Source of the DNA: Cupriavidus sp. UYMMa02A
GTDB lineage: Bacteria > Pseudomonadota > Gammaproteobacteria > Burkholderiales > Burkholderiaceae
NCBI GenBank assembly: GCA_001725945.1
Contig: LRMT01000295.1
Coordinates: 1 to 49,966 of the forward strand
DNA: 49,966 nt
Direction: 5' to 3'
The notes beneath the pieces were generated by a model. That model had not been told where the DNA came from, did no database searches, and saw only the letters and a list, made by a program, of their open reading frames with translations. The position numbers and the translations under genes are program-made. Positions 9,423 through 18,209 of this stretch are shown in pieces (positions within the stretch are counted from its first letter, which is position 1; every line of letters starts with the position of its first letter).

Positions 9423-10054
9423 TCAGAACTTCGGAATCCTCAGCGTCTTGCTGACCATCAGCGAGCCCGACAACGCGAACAGCAGCACCAACGGGTGAAG
9501 GTCGGCTGGTCCAATGGTCCAGACACCGCCGGGCAGCGCGGCGCCGATGCGCTCCTGCGCGGCGCACCAGGCCAGTACGCCCGTCAGCAGCACGCTCGTG
9601 GGAATCGGCGTGCCTTCGAAATACTTGACCTTGTCGCTGCCAGCCGACAGCGTTTCCGCAGTGACATTGAAGCGCGCCAGCCGGCTGACCCCGCAGCACA
9701 CGAAGAAGATCAGCACCGCCAGGTCCCAGCCGCCGCGCATGCCCGCGGCAAAGGCGAGCGTGGCCGGGCCGACACCGAACGAGATGATGTCCGCCAGCGA
9801 ATCGAGCTCGCGCCCGAGCGCCGAATGCTGGTGCCGCCAACGCGCGATGCGTCCGTCCAGCACGTCGAAGATGAACGCCAGCGGCGCCAGTGCAGCCGCG
9901 GTGAAGAAATGCGCCGGCGCCTGCGCTGTCACATAGAACATGGCGAAAATACCGATGCCATGCCGCACGCTGCATTGCCCAGCGTGAACACATCGGCGAG
10001 CTGCAGCTCGCGCAGCATCGAGAAATGGCGAGGCCGCTCCTGAGGCGCCGACAT
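9423..10054 (-). CDS. pssA: CDP-diacylglycerol--serine O-phosphatidyltransferase, frame broken
   Basis: An inner-membrane enzyme of about 210 residues that makes phosphatidylserine from CDP-diacylglycerol and serine, the first step to phosphatidylethanolamine. The CDP-alcohol phosphotransferase motif D-x2-DG-x2-AR-x8-G-x3-D-x3-D is complete in DVLDGRIARW... ELDSLAD. FTLGNAACGM near the N-terminus and the helix with CCGVSRLARFNV also match the type II bacterial PssA. One base is missing near 9956-9960, between CGM and GIGIFAMFYV. The start 10054 lies 11 bases after the stop of the upstream monooxygenase-fold gene, so the two are probably co-transcribed. Confidence 0.93.
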
Positions 10055-10065
10055 GAGCGTTCCGC

Positions 10066-10356
10066 TCAGAGTACCTTCGACACGTGGCCAACCTGCGGCG
10101 GGGCCGCAAAGCAGTCGCTGACCAGCTCGCGCCACTGCTGGAATTCCGGCGCCTCGCGGAAATGCACCATGTGGTCTTCGACGGTTTCCCACTCCACCAC
10201 GAGCGTGTATTGCTGCGGCTGCTCGACCGAGCGGAACAGCTGCACGCCGTGGCAGCCGCGCGAGCGCAGGAACAGCGGCTTGGCCTTGGTGACGCCCTGC
10301 TCGAACTGGCTTTCGCTGCCGGGCTTGATGGTGATTTGCGCGATTTCCTTGATCAT
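10066..10356 (-). CDS. Antibiotic biosynthesis monooxygenase (ABM) domain protein
   Basis: An intact 96-residue ABM-fold protein, a small dimeric ferredoxin-like alpha-beta barrel. It begins IAQITIKPGSESQFEQGV, contains SRGCHGVQLFRSVEQPQQYTL, and has EDHMVHFREAPEFQQW before the last strand, the usual order of the family. Family members include quinol monooxygenases and heme-degrading enzymes, but many have no known substrate, and none can be named here. AGGGA lies upstream. It is followed after 11 bases by pssA. Confidence 0.85.
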   Translation of the reverse strand: MIKEIAQITIKPGSESQFEQGVTKAKPLFLRSRGCHGVQLFRSVEQPQQYTLVVEWETVEDHMVHFREAPEFQQWRELVSDCFAAPPQVGHVSKVL

Positions 10357-10510
10357 GGTGTCCCTGTATCCGGTTGGGGGTGGCGGCCGGCGCGTGCCGG
10401 CCGCATGACATTACCTTAGCACGATCACGCGTGCGGGGCGTTGGCCGCAAACCTTTCGTCACTCAGGCACCATAGCATCGCGGTTTTCCATGAACGCACG
10501 ATGAACCGCC

Positions 10511-12474
10511 ATGTCACCAACGCTGCTGAATACCCTGCTGGCCGGTCTGCTGCTTGCCGGCAACACCATCCTTGCTGCCGCCGCGGCCGCCGCGCCGTGC
10601 GGTTCGCCAGCCACGCTCATTGCCGATGTCCAGGGCGCATCGGCCCCTTCACCGCTGGCTGGCAGCGTGGTGGAGATCGAAGCCGTCGTCACGGCCGACT
10701 TCAGCGGACCCGATAGTTTCATGGGCTTCTTCGTCCAGCAGGACGACGCGCGCCGTCAGCATCGCGCGGGCGTGTCCGAAGGCCTGTTCGTCTACTCGCC
10801 ACGCTATGCCGCGCGCGCGGGCGACCTGCTGCGCCTGGCCGGCACAGTCGAAGAACGTTATGGCCAGACTCAGCTGGCGCTGTCTGGCACGCCGTCGGTC
10901 TGTGCCACCGAACGCACCGTCACGCCGGCCAGTCTGACCCTTCCCATTGCTGACGAAACGGCGCTGACCGCGCGCGAAGGCATGCTGGTCAGCCTGCCGC
11001 AAATGCTGACCGTCAATGACACTCATGAACTGGGCCGCTACGGCAGCCTGCTGCTCGGGTACGGCCGGCTGCGCATCCCCACGGCGGTTGCCGTCCCCGG
11101 ACAGGGTGCGGCGGAGGTCGCGGCTGCCAATCGGCTGAACCGACTCGTACTCGACGATGGCTCCGGCCAGCAGAACCCCGCAGTCGTGCCCTACCCTGCC
11201 CCAGGACTGAGCACCGCAAACCCAGTGCGCGCCGGCGACACCGTTGCCGGCGTGCGCGGCGTGCTGGAAAAACGCTACGGGACCTGGCGCCTGCAGCCCG
11301 TGCCCGGTGCAGCGCCGCCTCGTTTCACGCCATCCAATCCGAGACAGGGGGCGCTGTGCGCGCGGCCGGCACCGACGTACGGGTGGCCGCGTTCAACGTG
11401 CTCAACTACTTCAACGGCAACGGCCAGGGCGGCGGCTTTGATGCGCCCGACAACCGTGGCGCCCGGAATGCCGCCGAGTTCGAACGGCAGGAAGCCAAGC
11501 TGCTTGCGGGACTGCGCGCGCTCGACGCGGATGTCATTGGACTGATGGAAGTGGAGAACAACGGCTATGGCCCGCGCAGCGCTATACAACGCCTCGCGGC
11601 CCTGCTCGGTCCTGACTGGCGCGCGGTCGATCCCGGCACGCCAAGGCTAGGCATGGACGTCATCGCCGTCGCGCTGCTCTACAACCAGCGCGCCGTGACG
11701 CCAGTGGGCTCACCGGCCACGACGGTACTTGATGCGCGCAGCCGTCAGCCGCTCGCTCAGACCTTCCGGCCCATCGGCAATCCGGCGCACGCCTTCACCG
11801 TGGTCGTCAATCACCTCAAGTCCAAGAGCTGCGCGGACGCCGGAGGGCCCGAGCGCGACCAGGGCGATGGCCAGGGTTGCTGGAATGCGGCCCGGTCGCG
11901 TGCGGCCCGGGCGCTGGCCGAGTGGCTTCGCGCCTCGCCAACCGATACCGCGGCCGCCGGCACGCTCGTGATCGGCGACCTGAACAGCTATGGCGGCGAA
12001 GACCCGGTCAGGCTGCTGGCACGCGAAGGCTATGAGGACATGGTCGCAACCCTGGCAGGACGCGATGCCTACAGCTACGTGTTCGACGGACAGGCCGGCT
12101 ACCTTGACTACGCGCTTGCCGATACCGCACTCGCCCGCCGCGTCCGGGCCGTGAGCATCTGGCATGTCAATGCCGACGAGCCGGCGGCCTTTGCCTACGC
12201 GCAGGCGTATCGCAACGCAGACCAGCAGCAACGCTACTATGCACCGGACGCCTGGCGCGCATCTGACCACGATCCGGTGCTCGTGGATCTGTCGTGGCGA
12301 GAAGCGGCCACCGAAGCCGGCCGCCTTGAGGGCGGCCGCGATGACAGCAAGGGCGTGACCGAGCCGGAAGGCGGCGGCGGCAGCACCGGGCTGGTTGCGC
12401 TGCTGGGCATCATGCTGGCCGCATGCGCCTCCCTGGCATTCCCTGCGCGTCAGACGCGCCAGTCGTTCCGATAA
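10511..12474 (+). CDS. ExeM/NucH family extracellular endonuclease with GlyGly-CTERM, frame broken
   Basis: A secreted nuclease of about 654 residues. A signal peptide rich in Leu and Ala is followed by an OB-fold-like region (VVEIEAVVTADFSG, GFFVQQDD) and, from about residue 285, an endonuclease/exonuclease/phosphatase domain with AFNVLNYF, IGLMEVENNG, VNHLKSK, GDLNSYG, YLDYAL and SDHDPV, which carry the metal and catalytic residues. The C-terminus is EGGGGST, a hydrophobic helix and an Arg-containing tail, a GlyGly-CTERM sorting signal cut by rhombosortase. One G is missing in the run at 11347-11351. No strong ribosome site precedes 10511; ATG 10501 in another frame is a possible true start. 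Confidence 0.9.
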
Positions 12475-12998
12475 GGATCGAAGCTGGGGCCGGGCGTGCC
12501 CGACACGCCGCGCGTGTCCATGCCTGCAATCGTCCGCCCGCCATCGGTAAATGGATCGGCCTGGCGCACGCGCCCGCCATCTGTGAACGGGTCGACGCTG
12601 CGAGCCGGCGATGCTGATACGCCTGAAGTGTCCATCCCTGCGATGGTCCGTGCGCCATCGGTGAACGGGTCGACGCTACGGGCCGGCGATGCTGATACGC
12701 CTGAAGTGTCCATCCCTGCGATGTCCGTGCGCCGTCGGTGAACGGATCGACCTGACGCATGCGAGCGCCGTCACTGTACGGATCGATGCTGCGGGCCGGC
12801 GACGCTGATACACCGGAGGTGTCCATCCCCGCGAGGATCAGCGCGCCATCGGTGAACAGGTCAATCTGCCGGGTGCGGGCGCCGTCGCTGTAGGGATCGG
12901 GCATTCGCTGAGTGGTGACCCCGGCAGCTGTGCGATACCGATCGAAAGCGTCGCGGCGGCCACAGCGGTCAACAGGGTCTTGGCAATGGTGGTTTCAT
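12450..12998 (-). CDS. Secreted tandem-repeat protein, unknown function, frame broken three times
   Basis: Restoring three single bases (about 12993-12995, 12929-12933 and 12723) joins the frames into a protein of about 183 residues. It starts MKTTIAKTLLTAVAAATLS, a signal peptide ending near AQA, then consists of repeats built on DPFTDGARTIAGMDTSGVS and SASPARSV. The last residues are FDPYRNDWRV. GGAG lies seven bases before the ATG at 12998. There is no cysteine or transmembrane segment, so it should be periplasmic or released. The 3' end overlaps the end of the exeM gene on the other strand by 25 bases. I do not recognise the family. The repeated Asp/Gly turns could suit metal binding or an extended fold, but that is only a guess. 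Confidence 0.75.
12514..12905 (-). repeat. Tandem coding repeats of 78 and 114 bp
   Basis: Units start at 12514, 12628, 12706 and 12819 (plus-strand coordinates, each beginning GTGTCC). Their lengths are 114, 78 and 113 bases and a partial fourth unit; the 113 would be 114 with the base missing at 12723. The longer units are the 78-base unit with a 36-base insert that itself repeats the 12-residue DPFTDG block. Units 2 and 3 are nearly identical in the shared part, so the array is recent and able to expand or contract. Confidence 0.85.
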
Positions 12999-13124
12999 GG
13001 CAGTCTCCAGGCGGGGTGAATGTTCCTGTTCGTCGGCTGACGGCGCGCGGCATTACATCGATCTGAACTTTTTTTGGGGTCGTTGCTGAAATGTGGGGGT
13101 TGTTTGGGGCCTGGGGTGTAGTTC

Positions 13125-13517
13125 TTGGCACGCGCCTCTGTTTCGCCGGAGTATTTCGGCAGCAATCCGTACGCGTTCCTGATCCTGTCCGGTGTGATGT
13201 TCCTGGCCTGGGGCGAGGTCTACTCGCTGTTCTCCGCCCTGGCCGGCGACGCGTTCGGCACGAAGCATATCGGCAAGATCTACGGCGTGCTCTACACGGC
13301 CAAGGGCATCGGCGCGCTGTTCGTGCCGATCGGCAACCTGCTGATGGAAGCAACCGGCACCTGGTCGACCGTGCTCTACACGGTCGCCGCCATGGACCTG
13401 ACCGCCGCGTTCCTGGCGATGATGGTCCTGCGACCGGTGCTGGCCTCGCATGTGGCAACCGCCAGAAGTCTGCACTCCAAGGAAACCGCCGCGGCAGGCG
13501 CGCAGGTACCCGCCTGA
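13125..13517 (+). pseudogene. 3' remnant of an OxlT-like oxalate/formate MFS antiporter
   Basis: Only the last 120-odd residues of an MFS protein are present. From about 13148 the frame reads FGSNPYAFLILSGVMFLAWG, then EVYSLFSALAGDAFGTKHIG and LYTAKGIGALFVPIGNLL, the last three to four helices of an oxalate/formate antiporter. Full-length relatives have more than 400 residues. No N-terminal part is found in any frame upstream, where the signal-peptide region of the repeat protein and a G-rich stretch lie instead. So the 5' end was lost by deletion or rearrangement, unlike the single-base breaks elsewhere. Confidence 0.85.
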
Positions 13518-13549
13518 TATGTGCTGACCCCGGACGTCAGCCAGCGAGG

Positions 13550-13577
13550 CAAGCGGGCTTGCACGGAGGCCCGCTTG
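13550..13577. terminator. Hairpin terminator, 9-bp stem
   Basis: CAAGCGGGC (13550-13558) pairs with GCCCGCTTG (13569-13577) over a 10-base loop. It lies between the convergent ends of the transporter remnant (13517) and the DUF2127 gene (13585), a place where a shared terminator is expected. Confidence 0.7.
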
Positions 13578-13584
13578 TCATTGA

Positions 13585-14046
13585 CTAAGACTTCACCTCA
13601 TGGCGCGCCAAGCTCTTGACCAGATACAGCACCACGAGCAGGTTGGCTGCCGCCAGGCTTGCGTGCAGCCAACTCGGGTGCCTCAATGCTTCATAGAGCT
13701 CCAGCGGCAGGTAAATGCCGCCTGACCAGACTCCCAGCCAGTTGCCCCACGCCAGCCGGTGCCACAAGCCCCAGGCTTCGGCAAACCGCATCAGCGCGTA
13801 CACGGCGGCCGAGCCGCCGATCGCCCACAGGCGGGCGTCGCTCGGATTCGCCAGCAGGGACAGGAAGATGGTGGGATAGCGGCTGGCCGGGTTGATGTGC
13901 AGGCGCATGATGATCGATTCGGCCAGTGCCTGCGCATCCCGATGGAGCAAGGCCACCAGTCCGAGTCCGGCCACGATGACCAGCGCACCCTTGGCGGCTT
14001 CGAACAGCGCAATGCTCCTGAGGCCTAGTACTTCCTGCTTCGCCAT
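13585..14046 (-). CDS. DUF2127 family membrane protein
   Basis: An intact 153-residue integral membrane protein. It starts with a short basic stretch, GLRSIALFEAAKGALVIVAG, the conserved DUF2127 opening, and has four hydrophobic segments. The conserved AEAWGLWHRLAWGNWLGVWSG loop and PLELYEALRHPSW are present. The role of the family is not known. GGAG seven bases upstream supports the start at 14046 over 14109. It follows the hexapeptide-like secreted protein by 84 bases and the PEBP gene beyond it, all on the minus strand, so the three may form one operon. Confidence 0.88.
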   Translation of the reverse strand: MAKQEVLGLRSIALFEAAKGALVIVAGLGLVALLHRDAQALAESIIMRLHINPASRYPTIFLSLLANPSDARLWAIGGSAAVYALMRFAEAWGLWHRLAWGNWLGVWSGGIYLPLELYEALRHPSWLHASLAAANLLVVLYLVKSLARHEVKS

Positions 14047-14130
14047 GGCGAGGCTCCGGGTTGTGATCCAAGGCCCATATTGTGCAATACGGGCCGCCCC
14101 GGACACCACTGCTCCCGCAATGCGATGTCG

Positions 14131-14556
14131 TCAGCGTGCGTAGTCGCGCTCCTGCATCGGGCCGTCCGCATCGATGCCGCCGTTGGCTTCCAGTGGACCG
14201 TCGACGGTCAGGGGTCCGTCGACCAGCAGGTCGCCCTGGACCACCATGGAACCGTGCACGGTCAGCGGCCCCTTGAAGACCTTGAGGTAGCCCCCCGCAT
14301 ATGGCAGGCCCCGGGCCGTGGCGGGACCGGAGAAGAAGGCAGCTGTCAGCGGCCCGCGCGAGTGCACCCGCCCCGCGACAGTGAGCCTGCCATGCACGAC
14401 TACCGGCCCATGCACGTGCGCGGAGCCGCCTACCGTGATCGATCCGGTTTCCTGTTGCGCCCACAACGGTGCCGCGATAATCAGGGTCAGGGCGGCCAGC
14501 AAGCCCAGCCTGGCCACGCTGGCATGCCTTCCAAACTGGGAATGGATGGTTCTCAT
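14131..14556 (-). CDS. Secreted protein with repeated hairpin/hexapeptide-like strands, hypothetical
   Basis: A 141-residue protein with a signal peptide ending at WAQ. The mature part is a series of short near-repeats about ten residues long: ITVGGSAHVHGPVVVHGRL, LTVAGRVHSRGPL, LKVFKGPLTVHGSMVVQGDL, LLVDGPLTVDGPLEANGGI. The regular Gly-x-hydrophobic-x pattern suggests a right-handed beta-helix, as in polymer-forming cytoskeletal (bactofilin) proteins, but with a signal peptide it would act outside the cytoplasm. AGGA seven bases upstream favours 14556 over the ATG at 14571. It begins 21 bases after the PEBP gene stop, so the two are coupled. I do not know its function. Confidence 0.8.
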   Translation of the reverse strand: MRTIHSQFGRHASVARLGLLAALTLIIAAPLWAQQETGSITVGGSAHVHGPVVVHGRLTVAGRVHSRGPLTAAFFSGPATARGLPYAGGYLKVFKGPLTVHGSMVVQGDLLVDGPLTVDGPLEANGGIDADGPMQERDYAR

Positions 14557-14577
14557 GAAGGGTTCCTGCATTACCGG

Positions 14578-15165
14578 TCAGTGCCCCTGCTTCCGGAAGG
14601 TCCCGATCAGCTCGGCCTTCGCCAGGACATGGCCCTGCATGGCGCGCTCGAGCGCGGTCTTGTCAGGCATGCGCAGGTCGGGCAACGCCACGTCGAGTGC
14701 GTAGAGCTTATGGAAGTACCGATGCCGCCCGATCGGCGGGCACGGTCCTCCATAGCCTGTCCGGTGCCAGTCGTTGAGCCCTTCCTTGGTACCCGCGGGC
14801 AGGTTTTCGTGCGGCACGCCCTGTGGCAAACCGGCCGCCTGAGGCGGCAGGTTGTACATCACCCAATGCACCCAGGTCTGACGGGGCGCGGCCGGGTCCG
14901 GCGCGTCAGGGTCGTCGACGATCAGGGCCAGGGTCACCGTACCAGCTGGAACGCCCGACCATGCCAGCGGCGGCGAAACATCCTCTCCCTCGCAGGTGAA
15001 GCGGGCCGGGATTTCTCCTCCATGGGCGAACGCGGAAGAACTCAGTGCAAGGGACATATGTGGCCTCGTCTGTGTCTGTGCCTGTGACGCCAGCGCCAGC
15101 ACGGCTGCGCTGGCGAGCACCCAGTGCGACATGCGGCAAGGACGCCGGGCCACGGGATAGTCCAT
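14578..15165 (-). CDS. YbhB/YbcL family Raf kinase inhibitor-like (PEBP) protein, secreted
   Basis: An intact protein of about 195 residues. A signal peptide precedes the phosphatidylethanolamine-binding-protein fold. Bacterial PEBP signatures are IPARFTCEGEDVSPPLAW, IVDDPDAPD, the ligand-site WVHWVMYNLP, and GYGGPCPPIGRHRYFHKLYAL. In bacteria these proteins bind small anionic ligands or modulate proteins, but the partner here is unknown. The start at 15165 gives an Arg-containing n-region; MSHW at 15132 is equally possible, and neither has a strong ribosome site. It leads a minus-strand group with the hexapeptide-like protein and DUF2127. Confidence 0.92.
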   Translation of the reverse strand: MDYPVARRPCRMSHWVLASAAVLALASQAQTQTRPHMSLALSSSAFAHGGEIPARFTCEGEDVSPPLAWSGVPAGTVTLALIVDDPDAPDPAAPRQTWVHWVMYNLPPQAAGLPQGVPHENLPAGTKEGLNDWHRTGYGGPCPPIGRHRYFHKLYALDVALPDLRMPDKTALERAMQGHVLAKAELIGTFRKQGH

Positions 15166-15261
15166 GTGATCCCAGAGGACGCAGCCAGACCAGCTGCCGT
15201 CAGGTGATGTTGATTCCAACTTAGCGCGGATTACCCCGTGCTGCAAGGCGCCCGACCGCGG

Positions 15262-15819
15262 TCAGCGCGCCGGCTCCAGCCTCGCCTTGAGGCGCCTGAC
15301 GGCCTCCGCGGACTCGGCCTCGATGCGCGGGCGCAGCACCACGCGGTTCAGCAGCACGAACAGCAAGGTGGGCGAGTGGTAAGTGAAGTCCCGCTCGAAG
15401 CGCGTGCTTTCCTCGGCCGGCGTCAGTGTAGGCGTCAGCGCCGGGGTCAGCGTATAGGTGACGGTGCCGGCCTTGCGCCCTTCGATTTCGCCTTCGATCA
15501 CCCATGCCCGGGGCGGATCACTCTTCGTCACGGTCCACACCACCACGCCGCCGCGTCCCGCCACGACGAAGGTTTCGGTCACGCGCTCGCCGGGCTGCAG
15601 CGAGTGATCCGTGGCACCCGCCACGCCCAGCGAGGACGGATGCCAGGACGGCCAGTTGCCGGGCGTCGACACGTAGTCGAATACCGCCGCCGGCGGCCGG
15701 GCGATGACCGCCTCATTGTGGATGCGGGTGGTGTCGGTCCAGGGCAATGGCACGAACAGCAATGCAATGCCGATCGCGACGACAACCAGCACGCGGAACA
15801 GCATTGTGTGAGGTCGCAT
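15262..15819 (-). CDS. SRPBCC family protein with N-terminal membrane anchor
   Basis: An intact protein of about 185 residues. Residues 6-25 are a hydrophobic anchor (FRVLVVVAIGIALLFVPLP). The rest is a START/polyketide-cyclase-like domain: AVFDYVSTPGNWPSWHPSSL is the typical helix-loop after strand 1, and the C-terminal helix is EAVRRLKARL. A Pro/Thr repeat (TLTPALTPTLTPAEE) sits in the middle. Such domains bind hydrophobic ligands; none can be named. The start is uncertain (15819 or 15873). It stands between the VapC-type toxin and the PEBP operon on the same strand. Confidence 0.8.
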   Translation of the reverse strand: MRPHTMLFRVLVVVAIGIALLFVPLPWTDTTRIHNEAVIARPPAAVFDYVSTPGNWPSWHPSSLGVAGATDHSLQPGERVTETFVVAGRGGVVVWTVTKSDPPRAWVIEGEIEGRKAGTVTYTLTPALTPTLTPAEESTRFERDFTYHSPTLLFVLLNRVVLRPRIEAESAEAVRRLKARLEPAR

Positions 15820-15902
15820 GGAACGGTAGACGCGGCGCGTCGAGGCACCGGGCACCCGCGGTATTGCGGGCAACGCAGCAAGTTATCGTTCCAGCATAGG
15901 CG

Positions 15903-16312
15903 TCAGCGCCACGGATTGACCATGGAAACCCCGGTCGCGATGAAGTCGGCCTCATTGCGCGTCACGACGCTCATGCCATGCACCAATGCCGTGGCGGCAA
16001 TGATGCGTCGCGTTCCGCGCGCGGATCAGGCACGTGCAGGCGCGCGCAGCGCAGCGCCACCGCCTGGTCGACAGGCAGGACCCGTCCGGCGAATTGCGGG
16101 AGGACACGGCCCTCGAGCCAACCGCGCAGCACCGCACCTTGCACAGGATCCTTGCGCTCCTTCATCAGCACGCCCATCTCCAGCTCGAGTACGGTAATGG
16201 CCGAAATGAACTGGGCGCCGATCGGCTGCATCGACGCCCAGGCGAGTACTTTCGGGTCTGCTCTAGCAGGATTGCGGAGCTCGGAGAGGATGTTGGTGTC
16301 GAGCACGAACAT
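15903..16312 (-). CDS. Type II toxin, PIN-domain VapC/FitB-like, frame broken
   Basis: A PIN-domain ribonuclease of about 136 residues. Asp5 in VLDTNILSE, the Glu of ITVLELEMGV near residue 43, the Asp of RDALIAATA and VTRNEADF near the end are the usual acidic metal ligands. The ending MVNPW is typical of FitB-like members. One base is missing at about 16001-16005, between ERDA and LIAATA; with it the gene ends at 15903 instead of reading through. Its ATG overlaps the antitoxin stop (TGATG), the tight coupling expected for a toxin-antitoxin pair. Confidence 0.88.
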
Positions 16313-16565
16313 CAGGAAATATCCGGCGCGCGGAAGATGCCGCCGCGCGCGGCGGCTCGAATTCGATATCGATGCCTTCGGGCTGGCTCAGCGCGTCCGC
16401 GAGCGTCGTAACGCCGCCGACCAGCCGCCGGTACTCCTCGATAGTGATCAGCACGTGCGACGGCTTGCCGCGGTCGGTGATGAACACCGGCCCCGACAGC
16501 GCCGCCTTCTTGGCTTCTCCGGCGGACTGGTTGAACTCGCGGCTGGAAATGGTGACGACGCTCAA
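16312..16565 (-). CDS. Phd/YefM family antitoxin with TTG start, frame broken
   Basis: An antitoxin of about 84 residues. SSREFNQSAGEAKKAA is the DNA-binding N-terminus and GPVFITDRGKPSHVLITIEEY is the hallmark of Phd/YefM. The C-terminal tail, FEPPRA...GGIFRAPDIS, should wrap the toxin. No ATG fits; GGAGGA followed by six bases and TTG at 16565 decides the start. One base is missing in the GCGC run at about 16338-16352; with it the frame stops at TGA overlapping the toxin ATG. The pair probably represses its own promoter. Confidence 0.85.
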
Positions 16566-16674
16566 GTTGCTTCCTCCACAAGACGATGTCGTAACGTTGC
16601 TACCTAGAGATGTTACTACATCGCCCGTGTATCGCCAGCAAGTTGCGGGATAAGCGGCGAAACCTGCACTCCGA

Positions 16675-18209
16675 TTACAGTTGCCGGTTCGGCTCTCGCT
16701 CTGCCTGCACCGCGTCCGAACCCGCCGCCACCGATTCCGGCACCGGCCCCCAGCCGCCACCCAGACTGCGCACCAGTGCCACCGTCGCCGCCGCGCGCAG
16801 CCCGGCTACCGCGTTGGCATCGCGTTGCGATTGCAGCACTGTACGGTCGGCGTCGATCACGGTCAGGTAGTCGACCGCGCCGGCATCGTAGCGGCTGCGA
16901 GAGATGCGCTGGGCGCGCCGCGCACCCGCCAGCGCACCGTCGAGCGCCGTGGCCTGCTGGCTGAGCCAGCGCACATCGGCCAGGCTGTCCTCGACTTCGC
17001 GGAACGCCACCAGCACGGTCTGCCGGTAGCGCGCCGCGCTCTCTTCGTGCGCCGCCCGAGCGCCCGCGAGGTTCGAGCTGTTGCGGCCGCCGTCGAATAC
17101 GGTCTGCGCCACCGTCGACCCGATGAGCGGACCGAGCGCCCACGTGCGCGACGACCACTTGAACAGGTTGGAGAGATCCGCCGACTCGAAACCAAACAGC
17201 GCCGACAGCGAAATGCGCGGGAAGAACGCTGCCTTCGCGACCCCGATGCGGGCGTTGGCCGCCGCCATCTGCCGTTCGGCCGCGGCGATATCGGGACGGC
17301 GTTCAAGCAGCTCCGACGGCAGGCCCGCGGGCACCGCCACTGGCACCGTGTCAACGCCTTCGCAGGCAGCCCGAACTGCGAGGGCGACACACCGGTCAGC
17401 ACGGCCAGCGCGTGCTCCTGGTTCGCACGGCGGCGCTCGATGCCGGCCAGGTCGGCACGCGCTGTCCCGAGTTCGGATTCGGCGCGTGCCGGATCCAGGT
17501 CCGTCGTCTCGCCGGCTTCGTAGCGCTTGCGCAGCAGCGAGAGCGAATCCTCGCGCAGCTTGATCGTCGCGTTCAGCAGCTCGCGTTCGCTGTCCAGCGT
17601 GCGCAGCGCGAAGTACGCCTGTGCCGTATCGGCCTGCAGCGCGAGTTGCACGGAGCGGTAGAGGTCCACGGCGCCCTGCTCGTCGGCACGGGCCGCGTTC
17701 ACGCTGCTGGCCACGCGGCCGAACAGATCGAGCTCGTAGCTGGCGAAAGCGCGCGCCTTGAGCACGGTCTGCGGTGCCACGCGCGTGCCGTCCGGCAACC
17801 CCTGCGACGCCGCCGACGGCTGCGAGCGCGTCGGATCGAGACCGACGCTCAGTTGCGGATACAGGTCCGCTTCCGTCGCGCCGGTGAACGCGCGCGCCTG
17901 CTTCAGGCGCGCCGCTGCGGCAGCGAGGTCCTGGTTATAGGTGTTGGCCGCTTCGATCAGCCGGTCCAGCTCGGCATCGCCGAAGATCTTCCACCAGTCG
18001 CCGCGGTGCTGGCCTTCGGCCGGCGCCGCGGTCTTCCATTGCGCGCCTTCGGCGGCAGCGGCATCGGCCTCCTTGAAGGTGGCGGCGGTGGGCGTCTCCG
18101 GCACCTTGTAGGTCGGTGCCAGCGAGCAGCCCGCCAGCACCAGCGCGGCAGCCAGTGTTGCCAGCCTCGGCAGGTATTGCGTCATCACGTTATTCATATC
18201 ATTCACCAT
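16675..18209 (-). CDS. opcM: RND efflux outer-membrane lipoprotein, OpcM/OprN type, frame broken
   Basis: A NodT-family TolC-like channel of about 511 residues. The lipobox LVLAGCS puts it in the outer membrane with a lipid anchor. WWKIFGDAELDRLI, YELDLFGRV, YFALRTLDSE, LLERRPDIAAAERQMAAANA and TVFDGGRNSSNL are standard family segments. A base is missing at about 17346-17352, before VPVAVPAGLP. The start codon overlaps the stop of the permease gene (TGATG), so it is translationally coupled as the last gene of the llpE-ceoA-ceoB-opcM order. Names follow Burkholderia; B. pseudomallei calls the homologue OprC. Confidence 0.9.

Noticed and set aside
12514..12905. Regular repeats resembling a CRISPR array
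   Set aside because: Units of 78 and 114 bp stay in frame with a signal peptide and lack unique spacers of constant size. They are coding repeats.
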